A stretch of 64,000 nucleotides of DNA from Planctomonas sp. JC2975 (GCF_012985205.1 NZ_JABEKS010000002.1:186001-250000); one strand, 5' to 3'; shown: positions 38,470 to 47,531, counted from the stretch's first letter. Notes: generated by a model from the letters alone, not told the origin. Numbers and translations are program-made.

Positions 38470-39216
38470 TTGCCTGACGGCATACGAGTCAGCGTGTGTA
38501 TGGCGACATACAACGGCGCGACGTACATACGCGAGCAATTGGATTCGATCCTCTCCGAGCTCGACATCGACGACGAGGTCGTTGTCGTCGACGATGCTTC
38601 CACGGACGGAACCGTGAACATTGTTCGCGCGATCGGTGACCGCCGCATTCGCGTGTTCGACCGCGCGGAGAATCTCGGGTACGTGCGAACCTTCGAAGAG
38701 TCCCTCCTTCGTAGCAGGGGAGAGTACCTGCTGCTCTCCGATCAAGACGACGTTTGGCTGCCTGGGCGCGTCGGGACCATGCTCGACGTGCTGCGCACCG
38801 AGACAGTCGTGGCCAGCAATATGGTGATTCTGGGCACCGGGGAGCGCCCGAATTGGTGGATGCCGGCGCGCACTGCTCGTCAGTGGTATCGCAACCTGCT
38901 CAGGATCGTCGCCGGTGTGAGCGGGTACTACGGCTGCGGCATGGGCCTGCGTCGCGACGCACTGCGTGTCCTCACCCCGTTTCCGGCCTTCCTGACCGAA
39001 TCGCACGACCTCTGGATGGCCTTGGGCGGCAATCTGCTCCATTCCGTTGGTCTTGTCGAAGCTCCGACGTTGCAGCGTCGGGTCCACGGCGAGAACGTCA
39101 CTCCGCTCCGTCCGCGATCGGTCGGCAAAGTCCTTGCGGCCCGAATCATGCTCCTTCGGGCGCTGTTCGTCCTGGCTCGGCGTATCCGTCGCCTGCGATC
39201 GGTCCAGACGTCGTGA
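38470..39216 (+). CDS. GT2 glycosyltransferase
   Basis: The 248-residue GT-A enzyme has VSVCMATYNGATYIREQL, VVDDASTDGT and the metal-binding SDQDDVWLPGRV motif typical of rhamnosyl- and related transferases of O-antigen loci. TTG 38470 is supported by AGAGGA 6 nt upstream; the frame is open to 38419 but the extra residues look non-native. Its stop overlaps the next GTG (GTGA). Confidence 0.85.
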   Translation: MPDGIRVSVCMATYNGATYIREQLDSILSELDIDDEVVVVDDASTDGTVNIVRAIGDRRIRVFDRAENLGYVRTFEESLLRSRGEYLLLSDQDDVWLPGRVGTMLDVLRTETVVASNMVILGTGERPNWWMPARTARQWYRNLLRIVAGVSGYYGCGMGLRRDALRVLTPFPAFLTESHDLWMALGGNLLHSVGLVEAPTLQRRVHGENVTPLRPRSVGKVLAARIMLLRALFVLARRIRRLRSVQTS

Positions 39217-40181
39217 ACGGCGATCAGGTGGGCGAGGCGCCAGCACTGCGGCGTCGTATCACAGCGGTGGTCACGGCGTATCGGCCGAGCCGCGAAATCC
39301 TCAAGAATGTCGCTCGCATCGCACACCAGACCGATGGGGTCATCGTGGTCGATGACGGCAGCGGCGCAGAGTACTCAGAGCTTCTGGAAGAGCTCGCGGC
39401 CAACGGGGCCGACGTGGTGAAGATGGAGAGGAACCGCGGCATCGCTGCCGCACTAAATGCCGGCGTGTTGGCCGCAGAACTTGCGGCTGACGACCTGCTC
39501 CTCACCTTCGACCAGGACTCTGCGCTTCCTAACGGATTCGTCGCTGCCCTGGTCGCGCGTTGGGACGCCGCGACGTCGGCGCATCAGAGGGTTGGGCTCG
39601 TCGCGCCGGCCCGGTTCGCCGGACTCCCACAGACGATGGCGGATGGCACCACTGCCCGCGAACCGATCCAGTCGGGGACGCTCTTCTCCGGTGAAGTACT
39701 CGCGGCAGCGGGGCCGTTCCGCGAGGAGCTTTTCATCGATCTCGTCGATGTCGAGTATTTTTTCCGTCTCCGGGCCCTCGGCTACCAGACCCTGGCGGTG
39801 GAAGGGCTGGACTTGCCTCATGAGCTGGGCCGTTCCTACGCAGTGACGGTCTTCGGCCGGCCGATCCGGGTCGGCGGACGGTTGCTGACTACAAGCCTGA
39901 GCACGCCGTTCCGCTATTACTACCGTGCCCGGAATCGCATTGTTATCGACGCGGAATACGGTGATCGAGAACGAGAGCTGCTCCGGCGGGATCACGCCAT
40001 GGAGCTTCGGCACCTGCTTTTCGTGCTCGCGTACGCTCGGCCTCGTCGCGCGATGGTGGCGTTACTTCGCCGCGGACGGCATGCCGGCCGGCAACGTGTC
40101 ATGGGCCCGATGCCCGACGAGGTGCAACGGCTGGCGGCCACCATCAGGTGGTCGAAAACTCCGATCGACGCGACGGAGTGA
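39213..40181 (+). CDS. GT2 glycosyltransferase, rhamnosyltransferase-like
   Basis: The 322-residue enzyme has ITAVVTAYRPSREILKN, VVDDGSG, NRGIAAALNAGV, the DQDSALPNGF metal motif and VEYFFRLRALGYQ. This set matches the RfbN-type rhamnosyltransferase group, which transfers L-rhamnose from dTDP-rhamnose. The rhamnose pathway at 20-24.5 kb would supply the donor. GTG 39213 overlaps the previous stop by 4 nt, so the two GT2 enzymes are co-translated. Confidence 0.85.
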   Translation: MNGDQVGEAPALRRRITAVVTAYRPSREILKNVARIAHQTDGVIVVDDGSGAEYSELLEELAANGADVVKMERNRGIAAALNAGVLAAELAADDLLLTFDQDSALPNGFVAALVARWDAATSAHQRVGLVAPARFAGLPQTMADGTTAREPIQSGTLFSGEVLAAAGPFREELFIDLVDVEYFFRLRALGYQTLAVEGLDLPHELGRSYAVTVFGRPIRVGGRLLTTSLSTPFRYYYRARNRIVIDAEYGDRERELLRRDHAMELRHLLFVLAYARPRRAMVALLRRGRHAGRQRVMGPMPDEVQRLAATIRWSKTPIDATE

Positions 40182-40233
40182 CGACGGCGCGGTGCTCGTC
40201 TTCGAGGCTGCGGCCCTACGGAATCCGCATAAC

Positions 40234-41388
40234 TTACTGTTCCGCAGGCGCCGCGGGAGCGGGCCCGACGGCTCCGCCATGACTCTGTCCGGCGATCGCC
40301 GACTGCTCGACCACTGGAGAGGCCGGCACGACGACGCGGCTTCGTTTGACGAGTCGTAGCACCGGTCGCTCGACGAGGAACCAACTCGCGGTCGCGAATG
40401 CCGTGGTGAGCACAGCCGTGATCGCCCAGTACAGCCACATGCCGTGCGAGGCGCCACCGAAGACCGCCACAAGTTGTTGCATCGGCCAGGCATAGATATA
40501 GAAGCCGTAGGAAATGTCGTTTCGTGCGATGAAGGCCGGTTGCGGTATCAGTGTGCTGAGCCAGATCAGTGCGTAGGCCAGGAACGGCGCAGACGCCTGC
40601 CCGCCAAACCCCGGAATGAAGCAGATGCACGCTGCGGCCGCCAGCGCGCTGACGATGCCGATCACCGGGCTGATGCCCCAGCGCCTGATCACGAAGTACG
40701 CGATCGAACCACCCAGAAAGTAAGGGAGTAGTCGCGAGAGGAGCAGGTAATCCTGGTTCAATCCGAGGCGCTGAGCCAGCCCCAAGCCCGCATAGTTCAG
40801 TACGGAGAGCGCCCAGAGAACTATCATCGGCACGATCGAACGGCGGAACACGAGCAGACCTCCGAGCACCCAGATGATGAGGTAACAGAGGAACTCGTAG
40901 TAGAGGGTCCACAGGGAGCCGTCCCATGCATCCTTATACGGAACGGTGTCGAGAGACTGGCCAATGCCGTAGTTGTCCATATGCAGCCCTGCGTTGGACC
41001 AGATGTAGTTCAACGGCGTCGAGGGCGTGGAGAAGTATCCGCTCAGCGAATGATGCTGTGCGTAGAGCGCGACCGGCGCGAACACGAATGCTGTGATCGC
41101 CAGACAGACGAGGAATGCCGGGAAGATTCGCGCGACTCGATGCACGAGGAACTCGCCGGCATTGTGTGAGATGCGACTCCCGGTGATGAGAAAGCCGCTG
41201 AGCACGAAGAAGCCCGCGACCGCCCAGCCGCCGAGATTCTCCCCACGGAATCCCGGCCCGGTTCCCTGACCGGCCGTGAACCAGCTGTGCGCGAACAGCA
41301 CCATGGCCGCGAAGACCAGCCGGAACATGTTCATGCTGTTCCGATGGGAAGGGAACGGCCGGGACCGCAGGAACGAGTCGGATGTCAT
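40234..41388 (-). CDS. Acyltransferase-3 (OafA/YrhL-like) membrane protein
   Basis: The 384-residue protein has ten or so helices. RNSMNMFRLVFAAMVLFAHS carries the conserved R-x10-H of the family, and the GGWAVAGFFVLSGFLI segment follows. It probably O-acetylates the exported glycan from the cytoplasmic acetyl donor. It is coupled to the 4-epimerase gene (ATGA overlap at 41385-41388), suggesting it may modify the deoxyhexose made by that enzyme (inference). Confidence 0.9.
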   Translation of the reverse strand: MTSDSFLRSRPFPSHRNSMNMFRLVFAAMVLFAHSWFTAGQGTGPGFRGENLGGWAVAGFFVLSGFLITGSRISHNAGEFLVHRVARIFPAFLVCLAITAFVFAPVALYAQHHSLSGYFSTPSTPLNYIWSNAGLHMDNYGIGQSLDTVPYKDAWDGSLWTLYYEFLCYLIIWVLGGLLVFRRSIVPMIVLWALSVLNYAGLGLAQRLGLNQDYLLLSRLLPYFLGGSIAYFVIRRWGISPVIGIVSALAAAACICFIPGFGGQASAPFLAYALIWLSTLIPQPAFIARNDISYGFYIYAWPMQQLVAVFGGASHGMWLYWAITAVLTTAFATASWFLVERPVLRLVKRSRVVVPASPVVEQSAIAGQSHGGAVGPAPAAPAEQ

Positions 41389-42524
41389 TTGAGCAGCTTG
41401 CGTTCGGACATCTCGGTCAGCGATCGCTCATACCCGCTCTCAGCGATCGGCTGTGTTGCCACCCAGTCGGCAAAACGCTTCACACCGTCCTCGAACGAGA
41501 TCGACGGAGTGAACCCTAGGAGATCGTGGATGAGTGAGGTGTCGGCAACGTTGTGCCGAATATCGCCGAGACGGTAATTGCCGGACACCCGCGTCGGCAC
41601 ATGTCTGCCGTACGCCGCGAAAAGCGCCTCGACGACCTGCTCTACGGTCGTCGCGACGCCGCTTCCAACGTTGAACACCTGACCGATCGCCTCTGATCGG
41701 GTAGCGGCGAGATACGTGGCATCCACAACATCGTCGATGTAGACGAAATCCCTGCTCTCCAGGCCATCTTCGAAGATGTTGATCTCCTTGTCCTGGGCGA
41801 TGAGCGACGAGAAAATCGACAAGATACCGGTATACGGGTTCGATAGGGACTGTCCCGGCCCGTACACGTTCTGGTATCGCAGTGCGACGGACTCGAGACC
41901 GATGGCCGCTCCGACGGTCATCACCAATGACTCCTGCATCTGTTTCGTGATGCCGTACACCGAAGACGGATGCAGTCGCGCCGTCTCCCTCGTCGGGACC
42001 ATGATCAAAGGCTCACCTGTGGCAGGATCCAGGACGTCGAAGTTGCCTGCAGCAAGGTGAACGTCCGATCGCTGCGCGGGGTACAGAGTGGCTCCGTCAT
42101 CATCGCGATACTCGCCCTCCCCGTAGATCGATCTCGACGAAGCGACGACGAGACGTCGCACGCTCGTGGATCGGTTGGTGATGATGTCGAGGAGCTTCGC
42201 AGTGCCGCCGACATTCACGTCTACGTATCTGTCGATCTCGTACATCGACTGACCGGTGCCGGTCTCGGCAGCGAGGTGGATGACAATCTCATGTCCGTCC
42301 AATGCTGCGGCGAGGGCGTCGATATCGGTCACAGAACCCTGGATGACGGAAGCGACAGGGAGCACTGAAGCCAGGAGAGGTGAGGTGTTCGCAGGATCAT
42401 CTCCGTGAACCTGCGGCGACAGGCTGTCCAACACGGTGACACGGTGACCAGCGCGAGCGAACCGCTGGGCGAGTCGGGAGCCGATGAACCCGGCTCCACC
42501 GGTGATCAGAACGGACTGCGGCAC
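41385..42524 (-). CDS. NAD-dependent epimerase, probable dTDP-L-rhamnose 4-epimerase
   Basis: The 379-residue extended SDR has [40 protein letters not shown] and the catalytic YGITKQMQE. Between them is an inserted segment (about 148-185) with RSDVHLAAGNFDV and MVPTRETARLHPSS. The arrangement resembles dTDP-L-rhamnose 4-epimerases (Tll/WbiB type) that give dTDP-6-deoxy-L-talose. The metal-like CPxCG pairs of some homologues are absent. GTG 42524 follows GAAGGGTGG. A UDP-sugar 4-epimerase is the alternative. Confidence 0.7.
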   Translation of the reverse strand: MPQSVLITGGAGFIGSRLAQRFARAGHRVTVLDSLSPQVHGDDPANTSPLLASVLPVASVIQGSVTDIDALAAALDGHEIVIHLAAETGTGQSMYEIDRYVDVNVGGTAKLLDIITNRSTSVRRLVVASSRSIYGEGEYRDDDGATLYPAQRSDVHLAAGNFDVLDPATGEPLIMVPTRETARLHPSSVYGITKQMQESLVMTVGAAIGLESVALRYQNVYGPGQSLSNPYTGILSIFSSLIAQDKEINIFEDGLESRDFVYIDDVVDATYLAATRSEAIGQVFNVGSGVATTVEQVVEALFAAYGRHVPTRVSGNYRLGDIRHNVADTSLIHDLLGFTPSISFEDGVKRFADWVATQPIAESGYERSLTEMSERKLLK

Positions 42525-42718
42525 GTGGCCACCCTTCTATCGAGGCGAAAGAACGATCGGCTGTCACTCTCACGGCCACGTCAGCAGCGGTCGAGACGAT
42601 CGTTCAGGTGGACAGACGCCCATGGCATCTTAGGCCACCGCGACGCTCAGCAAGCGTCACTCGGCTCACCGATGCTGTCACATTGAGTTCTGCCGGCGCC
42701 GAGAAGGCGTCGTATGAA

Positions 42719-44017
42719 TCAATTGTCCGCCCGCGCCGGCAACGCCTGCCTCCACGACATCCCCTGCGACGCCTTGACCGTGCAGATGACGAGCAGCATC
42801 CATCCGCTCTCGATCAGGATCGTGCTCTCGGCCATCGCCGTGCAGATGAGGGCGATGAGGATGAGCGGCGGCCAGGCGTAGATGACGCTGCGCTTGTTGG
42901 ATCCGAGCAGCCAGGAGCGCCCCATGGCGAGGCCGAGGAGCAGCAGGAAGAGCAGGAAGCCCACGAGGCCGACCTGGAGCCACACGTCGAGGAAGGCGTT
43001 GAGGCCGTTGGCGTGCGGCGCGCCCGTCAGGGCGTTGATGAGCGAGTAGGGCGGGAGGGATCCTCGCCAGAAGCCGATCCAGCCCCAGCCCAGCAGTGGG
43101 TTGACGGGGATGAGGTGCCAGATCTGGATCCACACGTCGTAGCGCACCGTGATCACGGATCGGCCGTGCAGCGCGTCGATGATGGCCGCGCGGAAGATGA
43201 ACGCCAGCACAGCCAGTACGACGAGCAGGGCGCCCAGCGACACCTGCACCGTGAATTTCCAGCGCTCGTTGCGGATGTGCCGCACCCCGAAGAGTGCGCC
43301 GGTCGCCAGCAACAGGATCACCACGACGAGCGCGATGACCGGGGAGCTCGAGAAGACCAGGGCCAAGGCCGCGAGCACGACAGAGAACACGGCCAGCCCT
43401 GTTGCAATGGACTTCGTGCGCCATTCGATGATGAAGGTGACCATGGCGATGAGCGCCACGAGCCCGAGCTGGTTGCGGCTGCCGAAGAGGCCCGAGATCG
43501 GTCCGCCGTGCGCGAGGTTGCCTGCGATGCCGAGGAAGCGGATCGGGGCATCGATCAGGAGCCCGCTCAGCACCTCAAGCGCGAGGGATGCGGTGAGCAG
43601 CACCCTGAGCACATCGCCGATGACGCGCACGATCTGGATGGCATCCCGCACGAGCGCCAGGTAGATGGCGAGGAACGTGAACACCCACTGGTACAGCACC
43701 GCCGCCAGCGTCGCCCACTGGTAGTTGCTCCACACGATCGAGACGGCGCACCATCCGACGAACACGAGCAGGGAGACCGGGAGGAGGCCCTGCCACTCGA
43801 TCACGTCCCAGTGCGCGATGAAAGATCCAACTGCGAGCACGACCAGTGTGGCGAAAACGGCGATGACGCCCGGCCATCCGATCAGGTCCCTGATCGTCGT
43901 CGTGAGGAAGGCAGATCCCACGATGCAGAGCGACAGCGCGCGGGAGAACCTCGCGGACTCGAACAGCGCCCGGCCGAGCGTGAACCACCGGGGCTGGCGT
44001 GAGGTCGTCGACGTCAC
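42719..44017 (-). CDS. O-antigen ligase (WaaL/Wzy-C) family membrane protein
   Basis: The 432-residue protein has about eleven helices. A large external loop carries RYDVWIQIWHLIPVNPLLGWGW and the H-A-N-x-x-N-A-F-L-D-V-W segment, the Wzy_C signature with the catalytic-type His. Such proteins ligate or polymerise lipid-linked glycans on the outer face of the membrane. It begins with GTG. A homologue lies immediately upstream. Confidence 0.88.
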   Translation of the reverse strand: MTSTTSRQPRWFTLGRALFESARFSRALSLCIVGSAFLTTTIRDLIGWPGVIAVFATLVVLAVGSFIAHWDVIEWQGLLPVSLLVFVGWCAVSIVWSNYQWATLAAVLYQWVFTFLAIYLALVRDAIQIVRVIGDVLRVLLTASLALEVLSGLLIDAPIRFLGIAGNLAHGGPISGLFGSRNQLGLVALIAMVTFIIEWRTKSIATGLAVFSVVLAALALVFSSSPVIALVVVILLLATGALFGVRHIRNERWKFTVQVSLGALLVVLAVLAFIFRAAIIDALHGRSVITVRYDVWIQIWHLIPVNPLLGWGWIGFWRGSLPPYSLINALTGAPHANGLNAFLDVWLQVGLVGFLLFLLLLGLAMGRSWLLGSNKRSVIYAWPPLILIALICTAMAESTILIESGWMLLVICTVKASQGMSWRQALPARADN

Positions 44018-44141
44018 CGGTCGACTGGCCGGCGGCGAAGGCGCGCGGCACGCGCCGTACGGGCGTCAGCGGGCGTGGCGGGCATGCTTCATCGTATCGT
44101 CGCGGCGGCCCGCGTCCTGGCGGGCGCGGCGGCCTGTGCGG

Positions 44142-45473
44142 CTACGGACGATCCACCTTGGTCTTCACGCTGAAGGCGACGAGGAGCGCGAATCCGGCTT
44201 CGATGAGCATGCGGCTCTCCGCGAACGACTGTGCGATCATCGCGGCCAGCATCAGCAGCGGGAACAGCGTGATCGCCGTGTAGGGGACATCCGCTCGCAC
44301 GACGCCGTTCGCGTCGAACGGCGCGCGGTCGACGGCCATGAACCAGGCACGTCCGAACGTGGAGAGCACGAGCAGGACGAACACGATCAGGCCGAGGATG
44401 CCCAGCTGCAGCCAGACATCCAGGTAGGCGTTGTGGGCCTGCAGATATTCGACCTTGTTCCTGATCGCGAGTCCCTTGAACGGCTCGACCCAGGGCGCCC
44501 AATAGCTGATCCAGCCCCAGCCGAAGAGCGGCCGTTGCTGGGCCAGGTGGATGACGTGGCCCCAGATGTCGGTACGCCCCGTCAGGTCCGAGCTCTTGCC
44601 GAGCAGCTTGGTGATCGTGCCCCAGAACAGCACGACGGATGCCACGCCGACGACGAGTACGGCCGCCGCCGTCACGTAGATCGGCACCCGCTTGCTCTGT
44701 GCGACCCGCCTGGTCCACAGGGCGAAGAGCAGCACGACGACTGCGACCGCCAATGCGGCGATGACGGTGGACGACCTGGTCAGCAGGAACGTGATCCCGG
44801 CGAGTACGAGCCACACGATCCCGGCGGTGCGGTTGACGGTGCGGTCGGCCAGCTGAATGCCGAACACGATCAGCGCGAACAGGGTGATCATGCCGAGGAT
44901 GTCGCTGTTGCCGACGATGCCCTGGATCTTGCCGCCGTGGAAGAGGAGGTCGCGGCTCCAGTAGTAGGCGTCTGGCAGTTTGCCGGCGGGGTAGTGCACC
45001 CAGAACGGCAGGATGTGGTGCCTGATGAACACCGACACGAACAGCTCGAACACCAGCGACAGGCCGATGATCCAGCGGAAGGCGGCGCCGAGCGCGCGCA
45101 GGATCTGCTGCCAGCTCAGGCACAGCGCGAAGAACACCGCGCCAGTGGCCGTGGCCAGCTGGGCGACGACGCCGATGACGGATTCGGTCCGGTAGGCGGA
45201 CCAGGCGATGGAGACCACGCACAGCAGGAGGAACAGGAGGAGTGTCTTCGGCCATTTGCGGATCGCCACCCGCGGCCGGGTCCGCACCAGGAACACGATG
45301 CTCACGACGAGGCACAGGAAGACGACGATGCCCCAGCCCACCCAGCCGATGCTGTAGCGCCAGAAGTCGCCGACGAAGAGCGTGAAGAACATGAACCCGG
45401 CGAACGCCAGCATCCATCCCTGGCCGGACGGGACGGTGAGCGGTGCCGTCGCCGGCCGGGTATCGGGTGTCAT
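44142..45473 (-). CDS. O-antigen ligase (WaaL/Wzy-C) family membrane protein, second copy
   Basis: The 443-residue paralogue of the previous gene has the same plan. The loop has GRTDIWGHVIHLAQQRPLFGWGW and AHNAYLDVWLQLG. ATG 45473 lies 6 nt after TACAGT, so it may be leaderless; the frame is open to 45578. A hairpin with a T-run on this strand lies just upstream (45508-45531). Two ligases suggest two acceptors or separate polymerase and ligase roles (inference). Confidence 0.87.
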   Translation of the reverse strand: MTPDTRPATAPLTVPSGQGWMLAFAGFMFFTLFVGDFWRYSIGWVGWGIVVFLCLVVSIVFLVRTRPRVAIRKWPKTLLLFLLLCVVSIAWSAYRTESVIGVVAQLATATGAVFFALCLSWQQILRALGAAFRWIIGLSLVFELFVSVFIRHHILPFWVHYPAGKLPDAYYWSRDLLFHGGKIQGIVGNSDILGMITLFALIVFGIQLADRTVNRTAGIVWLVLAGITFLLTRSSTVIAALAVAVVVLLFALWTRRVAQSKRVPIYVTAAAVLVVGVASVVLFWGTITKLLGKSSDLTGRTDIWGHVIHLAQQRPLFGWGWISYWAPWVEPFKGLAIRNKVEYLQAHNAYLDVWLQLGILGLIVFVLLVLSTFGRAWFMAVDRAPFDANGVVRADVPYTAITLFPLLMLAAMIAQSFAESRMLIEAGFALLVAFSVKTKVDRP

Positions 45474-45507
45474 GCGTTCACTGTAATGCGCGCGCTGGAG
45501 CTGAAAA

Positions 45508-45531
45508 GCGGAGGCCATTTCTGGCCTCCGC
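45508..45531 (-). terminator. Hairpin with T-run upstream of the second ligase
   Basis: GCGGAGGCCA and TGGCCTCCGC pair perfectly (10 bp, 4-nt loop). On the minus strand the stem is followed by TTTT, the form of an intrinsic terminator. It lies 35 nt upstream of a minus-strand start, between divergent genes, so it may insulate the ligase or attenuate a longer transcript. Confidence 0.5.
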
Positions 45532-45604
45532 CGCGGTCCCGGCCGGTGGCGATCGCGCGGTATCGGGCATGGCATCACCGTCGGGCCCGGCCTAGCCTGG
45601 CCCC

Positions 45605-46018
45605 ATGTTCCGTGTGCGAACCAGTAACGCGGCCGACCGCAGCGCGGCCATCGGGGCCGCAGGACCCTTCACACTCGTCGTCGACCGCTCGCAGGAGGCC
45701 GGCGGCGACGGGCTCGGCTTCAGCGGCGGCCAGCTCCTCTATCTGGCGATCGCCGGCTGTGTCTCCAACGACCTCTTCAGGGAAGCGGATGCCGCGGGCA
45801 TCCACCTGAGACAGGTCGCGGTCACCGTCGACGGCGACTTCAGCGGTTCACCGGCCGTCTCGGATCCTGTCTCATACGACGTCGAGCTCGCCGGCGATGA
45901 GGACGAGGCGACCCTCAGAGCGCTCGTCGAACGGGTCGACGCGATCGCCGAGGTGCCGAATTCGCTGCGCGGAGGGACGCCCGTCGCGCTCCGGGGCATC
46001 ACGGTACTCGCGCGCTGA
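45605..46018 (+). CDS. OsmC family protein, single-cysteine variant
   Basis: The 137-residue protein has the OsmC fold order, with GGQLLYLAIAGCVSNDL (C52) on the central helix. OsmC/Ohr enzymes normally use a second Cys in a C-P-x-S-x-S-L-R region; here that site reads AEVPNSLRGGTPV, with Val at 117. There is no other Cys, so classical two-Cys peroxide reduction is not expected. ATG 45605 is 6 nt after TAGCCT (leaderless). Function is uncertain. Confidence 0.82.
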   Translation: MFRVRTSNAADRSAAIGAAGPFTLVVDRSQEAGGDGLGFSGGQLLYLAIAGCVSNDLFREADAAGIHLRQVAVTVDGDFSGSPAVSDPVSYDVELAGDEDEATLRALVERVDAIAEVPNSLRGGTPVALRGITVLAR

Positions 46019-46056
46019 GGAACCCCGCTGGTCGGCGCAAGCGAAGGTTGCGGCTG

Positions 46057-46103
46057 GGTTTCGACGGCCTCGACCGGCGGTACGCGGTTTCGACCAGCGA
46101 TCG
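46057..46103. repeat. Short intergenic repeat with two GGTTTCGAC copies
   Basis: GGTTTCGAC occurs at 46057-46065 and 46086-46094, each followed by an inverted CGACC-like half. The sequence resembles the GGTTTCGAC-containing intergenic palindromes that I recall from related genomes; that link is from memory and unverified. Confidence 0.3.
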
Positions 46104-46182
46104 ATGCGCGTGGGCTGTCTCCGGCGAACGGGCACCCGGGCGTTGATACTCTGCGACGTATCCAGAAGAAAGGGCGGTGCCG

Positions 46183-47406
46183 ATGTTTGTGCGCATCGAC
46201 AACGTTCCGCGCGACTATGCGTGGGGCTCCTCGCACGGCATCGCCGACCTGCTCGGCCGTCCGGCGTCCGGCGGTCCGGAAGCCGAGTTGTGGCTGGGGG
46301 CGCACCCCGGATCCCCGAGCTTCCTCGTTCACCCGACGACCGATGCCGGCACCCTGGCAGACCTCATCGCCGAGGATCCGGCGGCGACATTGGGCGACGA
46401 CTGGCCCGCAGAGGAGTCCTACGACGGGCGTCCGCGGCTCGGATTCCTCCTCAAAGTGCTCTCCGCAGCCAGTCCGCTCTCCATCCAGGCGCATCCTTCC
46501 CCGGAGCAGGCACGCGCCGGGTTCGACCGCGAGAACCGGCTCGGCATTCCGATGGACTCCCCGGAGCGCAACTACAAGGATCCGTTCCACAAGCCGGAGC
46601 TGATCTACGCGGTCACACCGTTCGACGCCCTCTGCGGATTCCGCGACCTGGCGACGTCCATCGCCGTGTTCGACCGGCTGATCGCCACGGGCCGCAGCCA
46701 GAGGATGCAGCACGACGAGCTCGACGTGCTGCGCGGCATCCTGCTGGCGGGGGAGGACGACGAGTCGGCGCTGCGTGCCGCCGTCGGGCTGCTGCTCGGC
46801 GGGGGAGAGGCGGCGGAGGAGATCGTTGCGCAGGCCACGGCCATCGCGCGCTCGCCGAAGGGCGAGAGCGTCCCCGAGCTGGGCGTCGTGAGCCTGCTCG
46901 CTGACGCCTACCCCGGCGACCCCGGCGTGGTGCTCGCGCTGCTGCTGCACCGCGTCGCGCTCGCACCGGGCGAAGCGCTCTACCTGCCGGCGGGCAACAT
47001 CCACGCGTACCTGAAGGGGACGGGGATCGAGCTGATGGCCGCCTCGGACAACGTGCTGCGCGGCGGTCTCACGCCGAAGCACATCGACGTGCCGGAGCTG
47101 CTGCGCGTGCTGGACTTCGCGCCGGTGCCCGCCCCGCTGCTCGCGCCGTCGCGCGTTGGCGCCCTCGATCTGTTCGAGCCTGACGTTCCCGACTTCCGGT
47201 TGGCGCACGTCACGGCAGACTCGACCCTGACCCTGAACGGTCCGGCGATCGTCTTGGCCACCGCAGGGGCCGCAACTCTCTCCGGAGCGTCGGGCACCGC
47301 GAACCTGACCAGGGGCGAGGCGGTGTACGTGTCGCCCGACGAGGGATCGCTCGCATTCACTCTCGAGTCGGACACGACGCTCTTCGTCGCCACCGAGAAC
47401 CGCTGA
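46183..47406 (+). CDS. manA: Mannose-6-phosphate isomerase, class I
   Basis: The 407-residue enzyme has DYAWGSSHGIADLLG, ELWLGAHPGSPS, LSIQAHPSPEQA (zinc His) and KPELIYAVTPFDALCGFR. Later LPAGNIHAYLKGTGIELMAASDNVLRGGLTPKHID is the class I signature. It interconverts fructose 6- and mannose 6-phosphate, feeding GDP-mannose or related donors. ATG 46183 follows AAAGGG at good spacing; a GTG at 46177 is in frame but too close to it. Confidence 0.96.
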   Translation: MFVRIDNVPRDYAWGSSHGIADLLGRPASGGPEAELWLGAHPGSPSFLVHPTTDAGTLADLIAEDPAATLGDDWPAEESYDGRPRLGFLLKVLSAASPLSIQAHPSPEQARAGFDRENRLGIPMDSPERNYKDPFHKPELIYAVTPFDALCGFRDLATSIAVFDRLIATGRSQRMQHDELDVLRGILLAGEDDESALRAAVGLLLGGGEAAEEIVAQATAIARSPKGESVPELGVVSLLADAYPGDPGVVLALLLHRVALAPGEALYLPAGNIHAYLKGTGIELMAASDNVLRGGLTPKHIDVPELLRVLDFAPVPAPLLAPSRVGALDLFEPDVPDFRLAHVTADSTLTLNGPAIVLATAGAATLSGASGTANLTRGEAVYVSPDEGSLAFTLESDTTLFVATENR

Positions 47407-47444
47407 TCGCGCCCAGCCTGCTCCTCGTTGACGATTGATGGGCT

Positions 47445-47463
47445 GACGGCGATCGCTGCCGTC
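47445..47463 (+). terminator. Weak hairpin after manA
   Basis: GACGGC and GCCGTC (6-bp arms) enclose a 7-nt loop 39 nt after the manA stop. It has no T-run. The adjacent TTGACGATTGA resembles one end of the convergent-gene repeat described at 54-57 kb. Confidence 0.3.
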
Positions 47464-47531
47464 CTCCGGCGGGGACGGTGCGGGCCGGCGGCCGTTCGAG
47501 GCGGTCCCCGTCGCCCGGTAGTTTGGATGGC

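Noticed and set aside
43725-45809. Frame of 694 codons opposite the two ligase genes
   Set aside because: The translation is dominated by charged and His residues typical of antisense frames; the minus strand shows clear membrane proteins.
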